From Cladocopium goreaui (Eukaryota; Sar; Dinophyceae; Suessiales; Symbiodiniaceae), in the NCBI GenBank assembly GCA_947184155.2, contig CAMXCT020001990.1, forward strand, positions 149,501-213,500: a stretch of 64,000 nucleotides of DNA, in the 5' to 3' direction. The position numbers and the translations under genes were made by a program. The notes beneath the pieces are model-generated. The model saw only the letters and a list, made by a program, of their open reading frames with translations. It had not been told where the DNA came from and searched no databases. How positions within the stretch are numbered: the stretch's first letter is position 1; each line of letters starts with the position of its first letter. Positions 36,001 to 47,228 of the stretch are shown here, piece by piece.

Positions 36001-38176
36001 ATCAAAAAGCCTGAGCAGAGCCATTCCCTTTTGCAACAGAGCAGCTACATGATCAAGCAGGTGCGTGCTCGCAAGCCACAATGGCCTGAGCAGCTTGTGC
36101 GCTTGGTGGCGTGCGCTTGCGTTTTGCCCCACATGCGGCTCTGCGATGCCTACCTCCGGGAACATATTTACTTGATCTGGCTGATGGAAGGTGGCCGCTA
36201 CCTTCGTGTCCACAACGGACAATGCTTTCTGTACCATGATTGCGGGGCTTTCCAAGTCTTTCGCGGAAGCCCGCCGGAACAAACAGTTGCCCGGATCAAA
36301 GAGTTCATACTTCAAGTCGAAGGGTTTTTTCGAAGCATCCAAGGAGCAGTAGATCGAACACAGGAGAGTATAGTGCAAATGGTAGAAGGCATGGGGGCAG
36401 ATACGAATGGAGATATAAAGGTGCTACTTGACAAGTGGATATCTGCCGCGCTCTTCATGAAGCAGCTTCCGCGCGGCCGCAGAGCGCCTCAATTTGATGA
36501 AGTTGGTGATGCGGAACCAGAAGCGGCGGCAACTGGTGATGCAGGAGGGTGGACCCAATCCATTGCTATCGCCCTAAGCAAGTTGAGCGTAACCCTGCAA
36601 AAGGAAGTCATGGATGATAAGATATATGGTCTCATGATTGAATGGTGTGAAACGCCTTGCCAGAAGCAAGCTGGCTGTGCGTACAAAGATATATGCGTTG
36701 TGTATGATTCAAATGAAGAGAATGTGGAATTTGTGCAGCCAAGCCACGACAACAACCTCTACACATTGATCCCGCATGCCTTAAAGCCTTCTTTGCCGGA
36801 TCCCGTCCTCCAAGCTGCGAGCTGCCGTTTGGAGAAGTTTTTCCGCGAGACCTTTTGGCGGAACTTCGATGTCTTTTTGTGCTGTCAGGCAGCCCAAGCC
36901 ATCGCGAAAAGGGGTGAGAATATTGACCGATGCTTCATTGGTGAGAGCCCCGGTGGAGTAGGCCAATCTTTATACAGTTCTCACTTGAATGCGGTTTATG
37001 GACACAATCACGCATTCATTGACCCTAATATTTGGTACGATGAGCAAGAGCTCCGGAAGCAGATTGAGCAATTTGCAGGCTGCTTTATCTTAACAGCGCA
37101 GGAGGCGCCTGAAACTTCACGCCGAATGCGGGAAGACTTGTACAAAAAGACAATGAGTGCAGATGGCATGGCTGGGAGGCGGCCGTACGGGTATGTCACC
37201 CGCATGATTGAACTTACCGGATGGAAGAGGATGGAGGTCAATCGTCTGATGCAGTTCAAGGGTGTATCTGAGCATAACTTCCCATCAATCCTGCGGCGCA
37301 GTTTCCTTTGGCGTCCGCACGCTCGATTTGTATGTCCGCAATACTTGGAAGAGCATTACACAGATGCGGCGCTGGATGGGTACTTTCCAAAAGATCCAAC
37401 TTTGAAGGAGTTCCTTGTCTCAGGACCAGCAATCGCCAGCAGCATGCAGCTGCAGCACGCGTTTGAACATACATACTCACGAGCTGAATGCATACATATG
37501 ATAGAATCATATTGCAATTTGGGTGGTGATCAGGGATTGACAGAGGACAAAATGCGAATCGCTTGTGGGCTCCCACCGTGTCAGCGTGCCGAGATCGCTG
37601 CTCCTGGGCTAGGCCCTGTGGATGATCAACTAAGCCAGGATCAAGCAGAAAGTGTAAAAACAGGTTCTGAAGCAGTGGCCCGCCGCATTGTGGAGGAATG
37701 TCTTTCAAAGGGGTTCTTCATGTTCACATTGCAACAGTTCAAGACCATGTCTCTGCCTTCGAATGCACCCAATTTAGACAAAGAGAGCATGTTGACACAG
37801 CTACAAGAGCATTTATTGGTAAAGCAAATAGCAAGAAAGCGCGGCAAAGGAAAGCAGATCATTGTTCCATGCGTCCTGGGGCAAGGCAGTTTGCAGGATG
37901 TCTTTGATCTGAAAAGCTCAAACGACACGGCACTAGTATTCCCCGAAATGTGGCACACAAGTTGCTTGCGGGACTTTGCTTCCAAACATCTTGCCAGAGA
38001 ACACAATGTCGTCACTATGATAGCATTCTTGGATGCCAGCATTGCTGCATTGAAGAGGAAAGGCTCCGGAAAGTTAACGTCTGAGGTCAAGCTCAGACAC
38101 GATGCGTTGGTCGAAAGGAGGCGTAAGTTGGAAGCCAACGAGCAGTTGATTGGGAAGCTCCTCGCTGCTGCTGGTG
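33043..38176 (+). CDS. Ubiquitin-like / ankyrin / PD-(D/E)XK nuclease / SF3 helicase polyprotein
   Basis: This is the longest open segment, about 1,711 codons to the proposed donor. Residues ~20-85 look like a beta-grasp ubiquitin-like domain (ILTLKQQVALHLGHLPF then LMHVILKP). Residues ~90-235 are ankyrin repeats (RRTSLHFAVLTHSPMTVQVL, HGETALHFAAISENVAFVKQ). Residues ~710-825 carry the RecB/Cas4 nuclease motifs: GTHMH (G713, H717), GSIDL (D770), IDWK (D784, K786) and QLNIY (Q819, Y823). Residues ~1300-1420 resemble the D5/P4 SF3 helicase: GESPGGVGQS at 1300-1309, then LTAQEAPE, a GRRPYGY segment and ILRRSF. The Walker A Lys is Gln (Q1308), so ATP use is doubtful or unusual. A Gln/Glu-rich linker (~900-990) separates nuclease and helicase. 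The frame continues to 38442, but the last part reads like intron; a 295-nt GT-AG intron at 38177-38471 restores the next frame. Confidence 0.65.
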
Positions 38177-38471
38177 GTGAGGCTGGTGACCTGGAAGGGC
38201 AGGCTAGCAGTCACAGATGCACAGGGAAGCAGCAATTGCGACATAGCAAGACAAAGTACAGACAAGGCTCAGATTTGATCCGTGGACGAAGGTATGCTTG
38301 TCAGCCAGGAGCACAGCAATGCTCTCGGAAACTTCTCAGGTTCTTGTGCCCTCAATCTATTGACTTAGCTTCTTGGATTGGAAAGGAAGCTTTCGCATTG
38401 TTTTTCTCCTGGGTTTCTCTTGCTTATGATTCTTACCCCTGAAAGTTAAACCTTTGTTAGCTTTGTAAAAG

Positions 38472-39268
38472 TGGAAGCCAAGGACATTGAAAATGCCTTT
38501 TTCACGTTGATGTCACAGCTCATCCATAAATTGGATCCTGTGTTCAAGATGCCGGATGATGCCGCAAAAGCATTGAAAAGATGCGCTGAGGCACGCAGTG
38601 ATGTGATCAAGGAGCTAGGTTTGCCAGCTGCGGAAGGGAAGAAAGTTTTGCTTGAAGTCATAAACGGTGGCGGTCCGCCTAGCCGTCTGTCGGAACATGA
38701 TGTAATTGTTGGGCTTCGGAAAGCTGCCATCTGGATTAAATGGCTTGCAATTTCAAATTTTCCCGATCTCTACAGCCACTGTGATGCAGACAGAAGCAAG
38801 CCATCGCCAGACAACTCCATGATAGCATACTTGTACCAAGCTGTTGAAGATCTAGTTTTGTCTAGCTGGGTGCAATTCCTCATGACGCAAGATCTCGTGC
38901 ATTTATCCCTTCACTTCGACGGTTGCCGAATTCAGGGTCGAGCGCTTGACACGGCTTCAATGTGTCAAGAGTCTTCGGAGTGGATTGCCAAAGAGACTGG
39001 GTTTCAGGTGGTTGTGAAGCAGAAGAAGCACCTGCTTCTCGCGGAGCTGTTGGGAAGGGATGGACGTGTTTGCGATACTCTGTCACTTTCTTCCAGCTTC
39101 GACTACTCTGCAAATGGCATTCTTACATGCCTGGCCTACATTGCAGACCTCTGGTCACCATTGGACGCATGGCTACAGGAACATAAGTTAAGGCAAACAT
39201 TGAAGGAGGTCAAACACATCGTTCATATAAAGAATGTTTCAAAGCTGCAGATGTTGCCTTCTCAGTAG
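38472..39268 (+). CDS. Unassigned domain of the element
   Basis: The frame begins after the AAAAG acceptor at 38471 (VEAKDIENAFFTLMSQL). It has regular helices, then LVHLSLHFDGCRIQG, then WIAKETGFQVVVKQKKH. The hydrophobic-His-Phe-Asp-Gly strand could be a catalytic Asp of a nucleotidyl-transfer fold, but I recognise no family. The end is a stop at 39268; the next segment overlaps in another frame from 39187, so the junction lies within or just before the overlap. Confidence 0.45.
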
Positions 39269-40164
39269 ACATTGGTTTCTGTGCTGAGAAGACGGGGAAG
39301 TACCTACTCCATTGTGAGCACAATGGATCTCCGCTCGTCCTTGGATGTGTAATGGCCGAAGAAACTTGCAAAGTGTTAGTCCGGGACACAGTATATGCGC
39401 TATCAGCAGATGCTTTCAAGGCATGTGCTGAGGAGTCAATTGATTATGCCTCCCTAGTGACATTTCGCATGCTGAAAGCAGGCGAAAAACCCCGGCAAGA
39501 ATCTGAAGTTCTTCTGGAACTGCAGGCCGGCTTCGATCTATCTGGCGGTGCTGAGTTGGAGATGTTGTGTGAGTGCGAAGGATTGCTGGAGAATTCTGAT
39601 GATGAAGGCATGGCCGGATCACATGTTGATGAATCAATAGTGCAGGTGGGCGAAGAGTTGCTGGCGTTGCTCGCAGAAGAAAGAGGTGAAGTCCTAGATA
39701 GCACTGAGACTGTGCATGAAGGCAGTATGCACCGTTGTCCGTTCTGTCCGTTCCGGCAATTCCCTCGACCTTCTCGTGTGATGGAGCATGTGCAAAAGTA
39801 TCATACAACGAAACGACAATTCTGTTGCAGTGGCACCAAGCAAGTCAGAGTCATTCAGGCTTTGTTTGACGATGACCAGCTCCGCAATATACAGCCAAGT
39901 GCTCGCTACCTCCGCAGGAGCGCCGCCGTGTTGCGAACATCAATTGGGAATGGGGATGGAAGCATCAATCATCTTGATCGTCGATTACGCTTGGTCTTGA
40001 CGGAGAAGGGCCCCGTGTACAAAAGCTTGCAACACGTTGCTGAGAACGAAACAGTGTACCGTCGAGCCAAGAACTTGTATTACACGCATGGATTTGCAGA
40101 TATGCTTTTCCAAGAGATGATGGTTAGCAATGCAAAAATGAAGCAAGCATCTCGACTGAAGCTT
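39187..40164 (+). CDS. C2H2 zinc finger and N-terminal part of the transposase
   Basis: The frame is open from 39187, upstream of the ATG at 39352, and reads ECFKAADVAFSVDIGFCAEK, then HNGSPLVLGCVMAEETC. An acidic stretch follows, then the finger HRCPFCPFRQFPRP...MEHVQKYH (C-x2-C-x13-H-x4-H, about 39730-39805), and CCSGTKQVRVIQALFDDDQL. A zinc finger before a DDE core is typical of transposases and would bind element ends. The segment ends at a GT donor (40165), and the 95-nt intron 40165-40259 joins it in phase to the next exon. No clean splice links it to the segment before, so a frameshift there cannot be excluded. Confidence 0.55.
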
Positions 40165-40259
40165 GTAGACATGTATCCCTTGGATGCACTCTTTGTTGCT
40201 CCTTTAAATTGTGACATTGACTGTTTTTGTTACAAGCGATAACCCCTGTTGATTCTAAG

Positions 40260-40568
40260 GCGGCTAGCCGGTTGGCTTTGAGACTCGCAGCAAGTGGCAG
40301 CAAGCTCACGGGCCTCTTGCCTCAGCATGTTCGACACTGGTGGCCGCTCGTGGAGGACATCTTCTACTCCGACGCCGTGAACCAGCTGTTCGCCCAATCT
40401 ATGGCAGAGGCGGTTCACCATACGGAATTTGAATCCGTCAGTGTGGATGCAACCCTGAAGTGTTGCCTCTCCATTCTCGGCCAGAGTTCCTACAGAGCAG
40501 GGCCGCAGGAACGAGCCAGCGCTGCTTTCACGGGGAAAGATTGCTTTCGCAAGGTGCCCGGGCTGTTT
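40260..40568 (+). CDS. MULE-like DDE transposase, first catalytic Asp
   Basis: This exon runs between two short GT-AG introns (40165-40259 and 40569-40636). It encodes LLPQHVRHWWPLVEDIFYSD followed by FESVSVDATLKCCLSILGQ. The VDAT motif (Asp codon at 40446-40448) matches the first catalytic Asp of Mutator-like (MULE) transposases, usually followed by a hydrophobic strand and Gly. Its 3' end (KDCFRKVPGLF) splices in phase to KPSAWQVLTVRGRTG in the next exon. Confidence 0.6.
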
Positions 40569-40636
40569 GTTAGCCTCCTTTTAGACAAAAGCCAAAGGTG
40601 TCAAGTTTAAACTAAATTTGTTTGCTTCATTCTCAG

Positions 40637-41815
40637 AAACCATCTGCCTGGCAGGTTCTGACAGTCCGTGGGCGAACCGGCTGTGTACTGCTCATGGCTC
40701 CAACGCCAAATGAGGAGGCACCCGCCATTGCCGAGCGCATTGCTGAGTCGTTGCCTGAAGATGGACTCCGGCAAACACGGATTGTGTGCACGGATGATCC
40801 TTCTGCGCATTTGTTGTCGACATTGCGCAATGTCATGCCAAAGCTGGAGCTGCTATGCTTGGACCCTGTCCACCTATGCATGACTTTTGAGTATGGGACG
40901 TACAGAAGAAGAACAAAGGCGTCAACCATGTTGAGAACAATTATGCAAAAGTTTAATGCCGTGGACTTTAAGAACATGTCAGCCTACAACTCCAGGCCTT
41001 TCAACGGCATTCAGGATGTTTCGTTCGATCACATCACCAAGACACGTCGAGAACAGATTCTGAGTGGAGGAATGGGAAAGGCCAAAGCAGAATCTCTCCT
41101 TGACAGCCTGGATGCTGCGAAGCCTTGGCAATGCGAACGGGATTGCATTGAGGCCATGGCAGCATTTGTCCGATGTTTTCCGGACGATGTAGACAAAATC
41201 ATTCCCGGTCCGAACCGGTCTGGACGGCAAGTGCTGTACACTGCCTGCGTGCCTGCGAGGATGCAATGGTATTTCAACAACATCCGGGCGCGCCATAGTA
41301 TGCGGCCAGATCGAGTTGTATTACTTCCTGCTGGTACCACTTCCAACGAGGCACTGCATGCTGAAGTACGAGCTTGGTTCCGAGAGACGCAGCAGATGCA
41401 TAAGAGCACATTGGAAATCAAACTGCGGGTGCTTCACCTGTCCAAACTGATGACCCACCATGCGGGCATGTACAGACCAACTTTGCGGCAAATTCCGTCG
41501 GGCCTGGTGCTGGCTAGATCTGTTGTCTCTTCTGCCTGGAATCGACGAAAGCCCTGGAGCAAATTTGCCGGACAGAGTGGCAAGGCCCATTTGCCTCTCA
41601 ATGCGAGACGGCAGCAAGAAGCATCATTAGTCAAGGCGCATGCTTCCAAAAAACCGGCTGCCAATATCAAAAGACCAGCGGCCATGAGGCATTGCGCAAA
41701 AAAGCCAGCCACGCACGTCCTCCCGCAGAAAGTGCGCAGGACTCCCTTTAACAGAGTAAGAGTGTCCACTTGCCGTATCATGGGCAAAAAAAGGCAAGGA
41801 GGTTTGAAAGCCTAG
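40637..41815 (+). CDS. MULE-like DDE transposase, second Asp and Glu, basic tail
   Basis: The exon begins KPSAWQVLTVRGRTGCVLL. IVCTDDPSAHLLSTL (Asp codon near 40793) and ELLCLDPVHL have the spacing of the MULE second catalytic Asp followed by its C/H motif. GTTSNEALHAEVRAWF (Glu codon at 41348) matches the MULE TTSN-x-x-E block with the third acidic residue. The C-terminus (from about 41560) is Arg/Lys-rich with SKKPAANIKRPAA and ends KKRQGGLKA, a likely DNA-binding or nuclear-localisation tail. All three catalytic positions are present, so the enzyme could be functional. Confidence 0.65.
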   Translation, partial: KPSAWQVLTVRGRTGCVLLMAPTPNEEAPAIAERIAESLPEDGLRQTRIVCTDDPSAHLLSTLRNVMPKLELLCLDPVHLCMTFEYGTYRRRTKASTMLRTIMQKFNAVDFKNMSAYNSRPFNGIQDVSFDHITKTRREQILSGGMGKAKAESLLDSLDAAKPWQCERDCIEAMAAFVRCFPDDVDKIIPGPNRSGRQVLYTACVPARMQWYFNNIRARHSMRPDRVVLLPAGTTSNEALHAEVRAWFRETQQMHKSTLEIKLRVLHLSKLMTHHAGMYRPTLRQIPSGLVLARSVVSSAWNRRKPWSKFAGQSGKAHLPLNARRQQEASLVKAHASKKPAANIKRPAAMRHCAKKPATHVLPQKVRRTPFNRVRVSTCRIMGKKRQGGLKA

Positions 41816-43215
41816 GCCTTTGAGTTATTGGATGCTTGCACTTGACCGATCTCTGCGCAGAAAAAGGTTCAAGTCGGCGCGCGCCCTGCCAGATGACGCT
41901 GTGGGACTTGTCAAAGACAACATGTTCCGATTGTATTAAAAGCATTTTCAGAACATCAAGCTACTCCGTCAGGCTTGTTCTTGCGGCCTTCGATCTCTCA
42001 AACTCTTCTCAAGGCAAGAAATTTGGAAGGGCACGGGGGTCAGAAGGTTTCTTTGAGTAGCACAGGTAAACCTGAAACATGAACCCTTCTCTTAGTATTT
42101 TTCCTAGCTGGAAGACCATGGTCAACTTCGGAAAGCAGGACATGAGGCGGTATGATGATGTTGGCCTGGTTCTTCTTATGTCTCCGCACTGGTTGTGATG
42201 TGAGAAGAGTGTGTCAAGTCTCGGGCTTGAGGGCTGTCAACAAGAAGGGCTGTCAAGATTCAGGGATGTCAAGGGCAAACCGGATCAAGAGAAAGTGCGG
42301 CATTATCAGACAAGACTGTCGAGAAAAAAATATCAAGGAGAAAGAGTTCCAAGAGATCACGCAGGCAACGGCCGTGACAACCAGGCGGCCAGGAGTCGCT
42401 CTTATAGGTTATCCCTTTTCTTTATAGACTTCTTACTTTTGTCTTTCGAAACTTCCGTCACCCGGCTTGCCCGGGCCTTACTAAGTTTTCACGGGGAATA
42501 GTCTGAAACAATATTTTCCAGCGGGTTCATGTCATGGCATAGCCTCCTCAGGGAGACGAGTCGGCATGGGAGCACCACTGGCGCCCCTGGTCAAGGGGGT
42601 GGGGCAAGTGGCGCCTCGATTGCAATTCTTGTGGATGTCGTTGCCACTTTGTTTTGAGCGTTCTCCACTGGTAGAAAGGCGTGTTCATGTCTTGTCCGCC
42701 GGTGGGCGACATTGAGCAAAAAAAAATCAACTATTTTGGATATATGATATATTGTAAAGATGACTATATCGAACATTGCGCGTTGCAAACGCTATTTTCC
42801 CATATTTGGTTAGCCCTCTTGCAAGAATGTTGTTTGAAACTTGAGGGACCGATGGGGACCATACGGGAAGAAAGATGCTTGTCCGCCAGAGTGCACGTGC
42901 AGCAGTGATTTCGTGATTTCTTTGTCACATTCACGATGTTTCTTGTGTTGCAGCACATGGCTTCTATTGGATCCCCGATGCTTACCCCTGGCTGAGAACC
43001 CGGGGGTCCAGCCCAAAAAAATAGCCAGGGGGTACCTTGAGTATCTTGTACCAAATTTTTATCCCAGTAGCTGTTTCTTATATTTTGGGGTTGTATCGGA
43101 ATTTTATTCGCCGGATACCTTTACTCTCAAATATAAAAATTCTACATGCTCTTGACTGTCAGTCCCACGGAATTTTATCCAGGAGGGATTTTGGTACATG
43201 AAACAGTTCAAGCAG
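41816..43215. other. DNA downstream of the element, no gene recognised
   Basis: It should include the element's 3' UTR and right end. Short frames are present but none has a recognisable motif. No inverted copy of sequence near 29-31 kb was found by eye. Confidence 0.35.
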
Positions 43216-43690
43216 GGTCTGATATCAAGAAATCAACCCCAGATAAAACCCACGGGTCTGAGATTCTATGGTCCAAAAGGTTCCTCATTTCTAAGGTCAG
43301 ATAAGGTTTGAGATGTAAAGATCCTAAAAAATATCAATATTTTGTAAAACAAACATGACAGCCTATGGGATATCAAAAATGATAGATCATATAGATATGA
43401 TATTAAGAAATCGACCCCAGATAGAATCCATGAGCCTGAGATTGTATGGTCCAAAAGGTTCCCCATGTCCAAGGTCAGAAAAGATTTGGGATATAAAGAT
43501 CCTAAAGATTAAACATTTTATATAACAAGATAACAGTCTATGGGATATCAATGATGATAGATTGGATGTCAAGAAATCAACACCAGATAAAATCATATAA
43601 AATCCACGAGTCTGAGATTATATGGTCCAAAAGGTTCCCCATTTCCAAGGTTAGATAAGGTTTGAGATGTAAAGATTGTAAAGAATGTAA
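43215..43690. repeat. Tandem repeat of about 175 bp, three copies
   Basis: Copies begin near 43222, 43405 and 43568, each with AAGAAATCAACCCCAGATAA-like starts and ATGGTCCAAAAGGTTCCCC. The last copy is truncated and carries a small internal duplication (AAAATCATATAAAATCC). Confidence 0.85.
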
Positions 43691-44959
43691 AGATTTGTCC
43701 CCTATTTGTGCCAATTACATTCTATAGTTTTGCGGAAGTGATTTGAAGAAACAAATCTGGGTTCGTGAAAACAGATGCGCAGAGTTGAAATCCCAAGGTC
43801 TAAGCTTTTTCTTTTCGGATGTTTCAGCAAGTGCTTGCCTAGGCCCTTCCTGGAAACTTCAACAGGTATAAATGAATTTCTGAATCATTCTGAATCTGCG
43901 GCTTTTGGAAGATTTGGATGAGCTGGGAAACTTTTTTTTCGATGAGCATATCCAAGCATCATGAAGATCATTGTGGATCATAACCTGCAAAGATCTCACA
44001 TTTTTCAAAAATTGACTCGGCCGAATAGACCTCAAACCCTTGGATTTTATCTGCCTGATATCTCTCTACAAACCAAGTGGGGTGGTATAATTTTTTGGTC
44101 TCGAGCCCGAATTTTCGCCTATGCAGGACCTCATGCCCAAATTTTATCCAGCCTTGTTTTGGGGTAGGTTCGGAGTTTTAGCTGGCTAAAATCGAGGCAT
44201 GAGACTAAAAGGCACAAGCAACGGGGATCTATTGGTAAACCCGCTATAAATTCTAGTTGATATCCTCATTCCCCCAGGAACAATCAGAACATCGGTGTCA
44301 AGTGACTATCCCATGCGAGAGCAAAGAGATGATGGAGGAGCTGGTCAAGCAACTGGAATTTTGGGGTGGCTTGGAGAAACTTCTTGTCCAATCAAAATTG
44401 GACACAGTTCAGTGTTTTTAGGTCTGACTTCACAATGTCTGGTTCCAACACATAGAGGTTCTTCTTTGGGCAAGTAACGTGGAATCTTGAGGTGTTATTT
44501 GCATTACGGGCGTTGAGAAGTCTTGGTTGTAATTGGGTTACAAATTATGGTGGTATTCAGTGTCTGATGTGTTTTCGATGCATCTCAATTGCGGAGACCT
44601 GTTTTTAAAGCTTATTTTGACCAAAATTGAATGAGGATTACTATTTGATTCGGTTTCGATTCTGATTCTGCGGCCAGACTCTCAGGCACCATCGAAGGTC
44701 GTTTTTTGGATGAAGAGAACAAGGTGCTGAAAATTCGGTTTCAAAGGGCCGTGCAGGCCAAAGCGTGTGTGGCTGGGATGCCTAAGGTTAGCTGGGCATA
44801 GAACTTGAGGCTGAGAGCGGCTTGAGTCGGGCATGGAAAAAAGCTGGCCTGGAGTGGCTGGAGAGATTCCGAATATTTCATGAAGGGCCCCAATGGAAGG
44901 CAAATAGCTGTATCAGCAGAGGCAAGGGGTACGGTCATATTATACCAGAAGGTCCCTGC

Positions 44960-47065
44960 CACATATATATATATATATGCGCTGTATATACTACATATAT
45001 GTACATTTACAATCATGCACATACATATCAGATGTGAGTAAACGAGGCGTTCTTGGATCGGCAGATGACGATATTGCCTGTTTTCTGCATATTCTGTCAA
45101 TTTTAGTGGTCATATATTTTTTTTGCTGATCATGAGCATGTTTTTTTGGCGAATACCTGCATATTCTACACATTTATAATACGATATTGCATTTGTTCTG
45201 CATATTATGACATTGTTTATTGTTCATGGAAAGATTTGTTTGCAATTTACATGCATATTCTGCATATTTGCAGTACCATATGCATGGAAGACACGGAACG
45301 GTCGAAAAATGCGTCAAACATTTTGGAGTTTTAGGGGTTTCAGGACTAAATAAATAGGGTTAGAATGCCCGTCGCGGATTTTCCCACGGTATTCCCCAGG
45401 ATAATGAAATGTTGATTAAACAGGATGGTAACCTCCGAAAACGGCCTTGTACACACATATATGCGCTGTACGTATGTACATTTACAATCATGTACATATA
45501 CATATCAGATGTGAGTAAACGAGGTGTTCTTGGATCGGCGGATGACGATATTGCATTTTTTCTGCATATTGTGACATTTTTTATTGATCATGGGTAGATC
45601 CATTATTTTTCATTGTTTTTTCGTTATTTTGACGATGTGTTTCATTATTTTTCATTGTTTTTTTCCTAATTATATGGTACAACCGAAAGTTATATTGCCA
45701 CCCTGGTGGAAAGACATGGATTATGAGAAATCCGGGAGGCATTCTAACCTTATTTATTTAGTCCTGAACCCCCTTAAAAAATCCGGGACGGCATTCGGTG
45801 ATTTTTCAGTATTTTGAAGATGTTGTTCATTATTGTTCAGTGTTTTTTTATTTTGAAGATGGTGTTCATTGATTCTAATTATTTTGAGGATGTTAGTTCA
45901 TTATTTTTCAATGATTTTTCATTATTTTCAAGATGTGTTTCATTATTTTTCGTTGATTTTTCAATGTTGTTAATTACATGTTGTTCATTGATTTTTTAGT
46001 GTTTTTGAATTTGTTTCATTCTTTTTCATCATGTTTTGGGTGGTTTTTTTTGGCAATTTACATGCGTATTCTACATATTTGCAGTACCATATACATGGAA
46101 GACACGGGACAGTCAAAAATTCGTCAAAAAAATTGGAGTTTTAGGGGTTTCAGGACTAAATAAATAGGGTTAGAATGCCCGTCGGAGATTTTCCCACGGC
46201 ATTCTCCACGATAATGAAATGTTGATTAAAATGGTAACCTCCAAAAACGGCATTATGCACACATATATGCGCTGTATGTATGTACAATTACAACCATGTA
46301 CATACATATCAGATGTGAGTAAACGAGGTGTTCTTGGATCGGCGGATGACGATATTGCATTTTTTCTGCATATTGTGACATTTTTTAATTGATCATGGGT
46401 AGATCCATTATTTTTCATTGTGTTTTCGTTATTTTGACGATGTGCTTCATTATTTTTCATTGTTTTTTCCAATTATATGGTACAACTGAAAGTTATAATG
46501 TCACTTTGGTGGAAAGACATGGATTTCAAAAAAAAACGTGTACCGCGTGAGAAATCCGGGAGGCATTCTAACCTTGTTTATTTAGTCCCGAAACCCCTTT
46601 TAAAAAATCCGGGACGGCATTCAGTGATTTTTCAGTATTTCGAAGATGTTTTTCATTATTGTTCAATGTTTTTTTATTTTAAAGATGGTTTTCATTGATG
46701 TTTCATTATTTTGAAGATGTTGTTCATTATTTTTTCAATGATTCTTCATTATTTTCAAGATGTGTTTAATTATTTTTCATTGATTGTTCAATGTGTTTAC
46801 ATGTTTTTCATCATTTTTCATTGACTTTTCAATGTTTTAAAGATGTTTTTCATTATTTTTCATTGTATTGTTGGGTAGATTTCATGCATATTCTGCATAT
46901 TTGTAGTACAAGGAAGACACGGGACGGTCGAAAATTCGATATTTTGGAGTTTTGGGGTCTTCAGGACTACATAAATAGGGTTAGAATGCCGTCCCGGATT
47001 TGTTTAGGGGTTTCAGGACTAAATAAATAGGGTTAGAATGCCTCCCAAATTTCTCACGCGGTACG
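44960..47065. repeat. Repeat block with about 800-bp duplicated units and internal inverted repeats
   Basis: A segment with TCAGATGTGAGTAAACGAGG and GGATCGGCGGATGACGATAT occurs near 45020, 45505 and 46310. The last two belong to duplications spaced about 800 bp apart. The word GGACTAAATAAATAGGG occurs in direct orientation near 45343, 46155, 46970 and 47016, and inverted near 45755 and 46580. T-rich ATTATTTTTCATTG repeats fill the rest. No gene is recognised. Confidence 0.8.
46540..47064. mobile_element. MITE-like element with about 80-bp terminal inverted repeats
   Basis: The left end 46540-46622 (GTACCGCGTGAGAAATCCGG ... CCGGGACGGCATTC) is the imperfect reverse complement of 46984-47064 (GAATGCCGTCCCGGAT ... 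TTCTCACGCGGTAC). The interior is T-rich and non-coding. This fits a non-autonomous inverted-repeat element; no target-site duplication was confirmed. Confidence 0.6.
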
Positions 47066-47125
47066 CGGAAATGGATATCTAAATCCACTTGCCGCCACCA
47101 AATGGGCATTCTAACTTTCAGTCCG

Positions 47126-47228
47126 GCGGTATAATTTCGCGATTTTTGATCCGTTAGGGGCGCTCTGCCCCCACACCCCCTAAACTCACTTTGTTCGCAA
47201 AAAAACTTCGCCTAGCCTAGCGGCTGGC
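47126..47228. repeat. Partial copy of the 232-bp element abutting the second satellite
   Basis: It matches the right half of the unit at 49705-50169: GGGGCGCTCTGCCCCCA, CCCTAAACTCACTTTGTTCG and CGCCTAGCCTAGCGGCTGGC. It then runs directly into the 60-bp satellite. Confidence 0.85.

Larger units (their letters stand above)
30793..41815 (+). mobile_element. Giant composite DNA transposon (nuclease, SF3 helicase, MULE-like transposase)
   Basis: Seven co-directional coding segments fill about 11 kb with almost no non-coding DNA. In order they encode a cysteine-protease-like region, ankyrin repeats, a ubiquitin-like domain, more ankyrin repeats, a RecB/Cas4-type nuclease, a D5/P4-type SF3 helicase, an unassigned domain, a C2H2 finger and a MULE-like DDE transposase with a basic tail. 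Several junctions are bridged by short introns that restore frame: 31744-31796 (GC-AG), 38177-38471, 40165-40259 and 40569-40636 (GT-AG). Together the segments would give a protein of roughly 3,500 residues. Known DNA transposons with a helicase or polymerase include Helitrons and Polintons; this combination matches neither. The ends are not defined, so the boundaries given are those of the coding run. Apart from one in-frame TGA and one unexplained frame change, no decay is visible. Confidence 0.6.
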
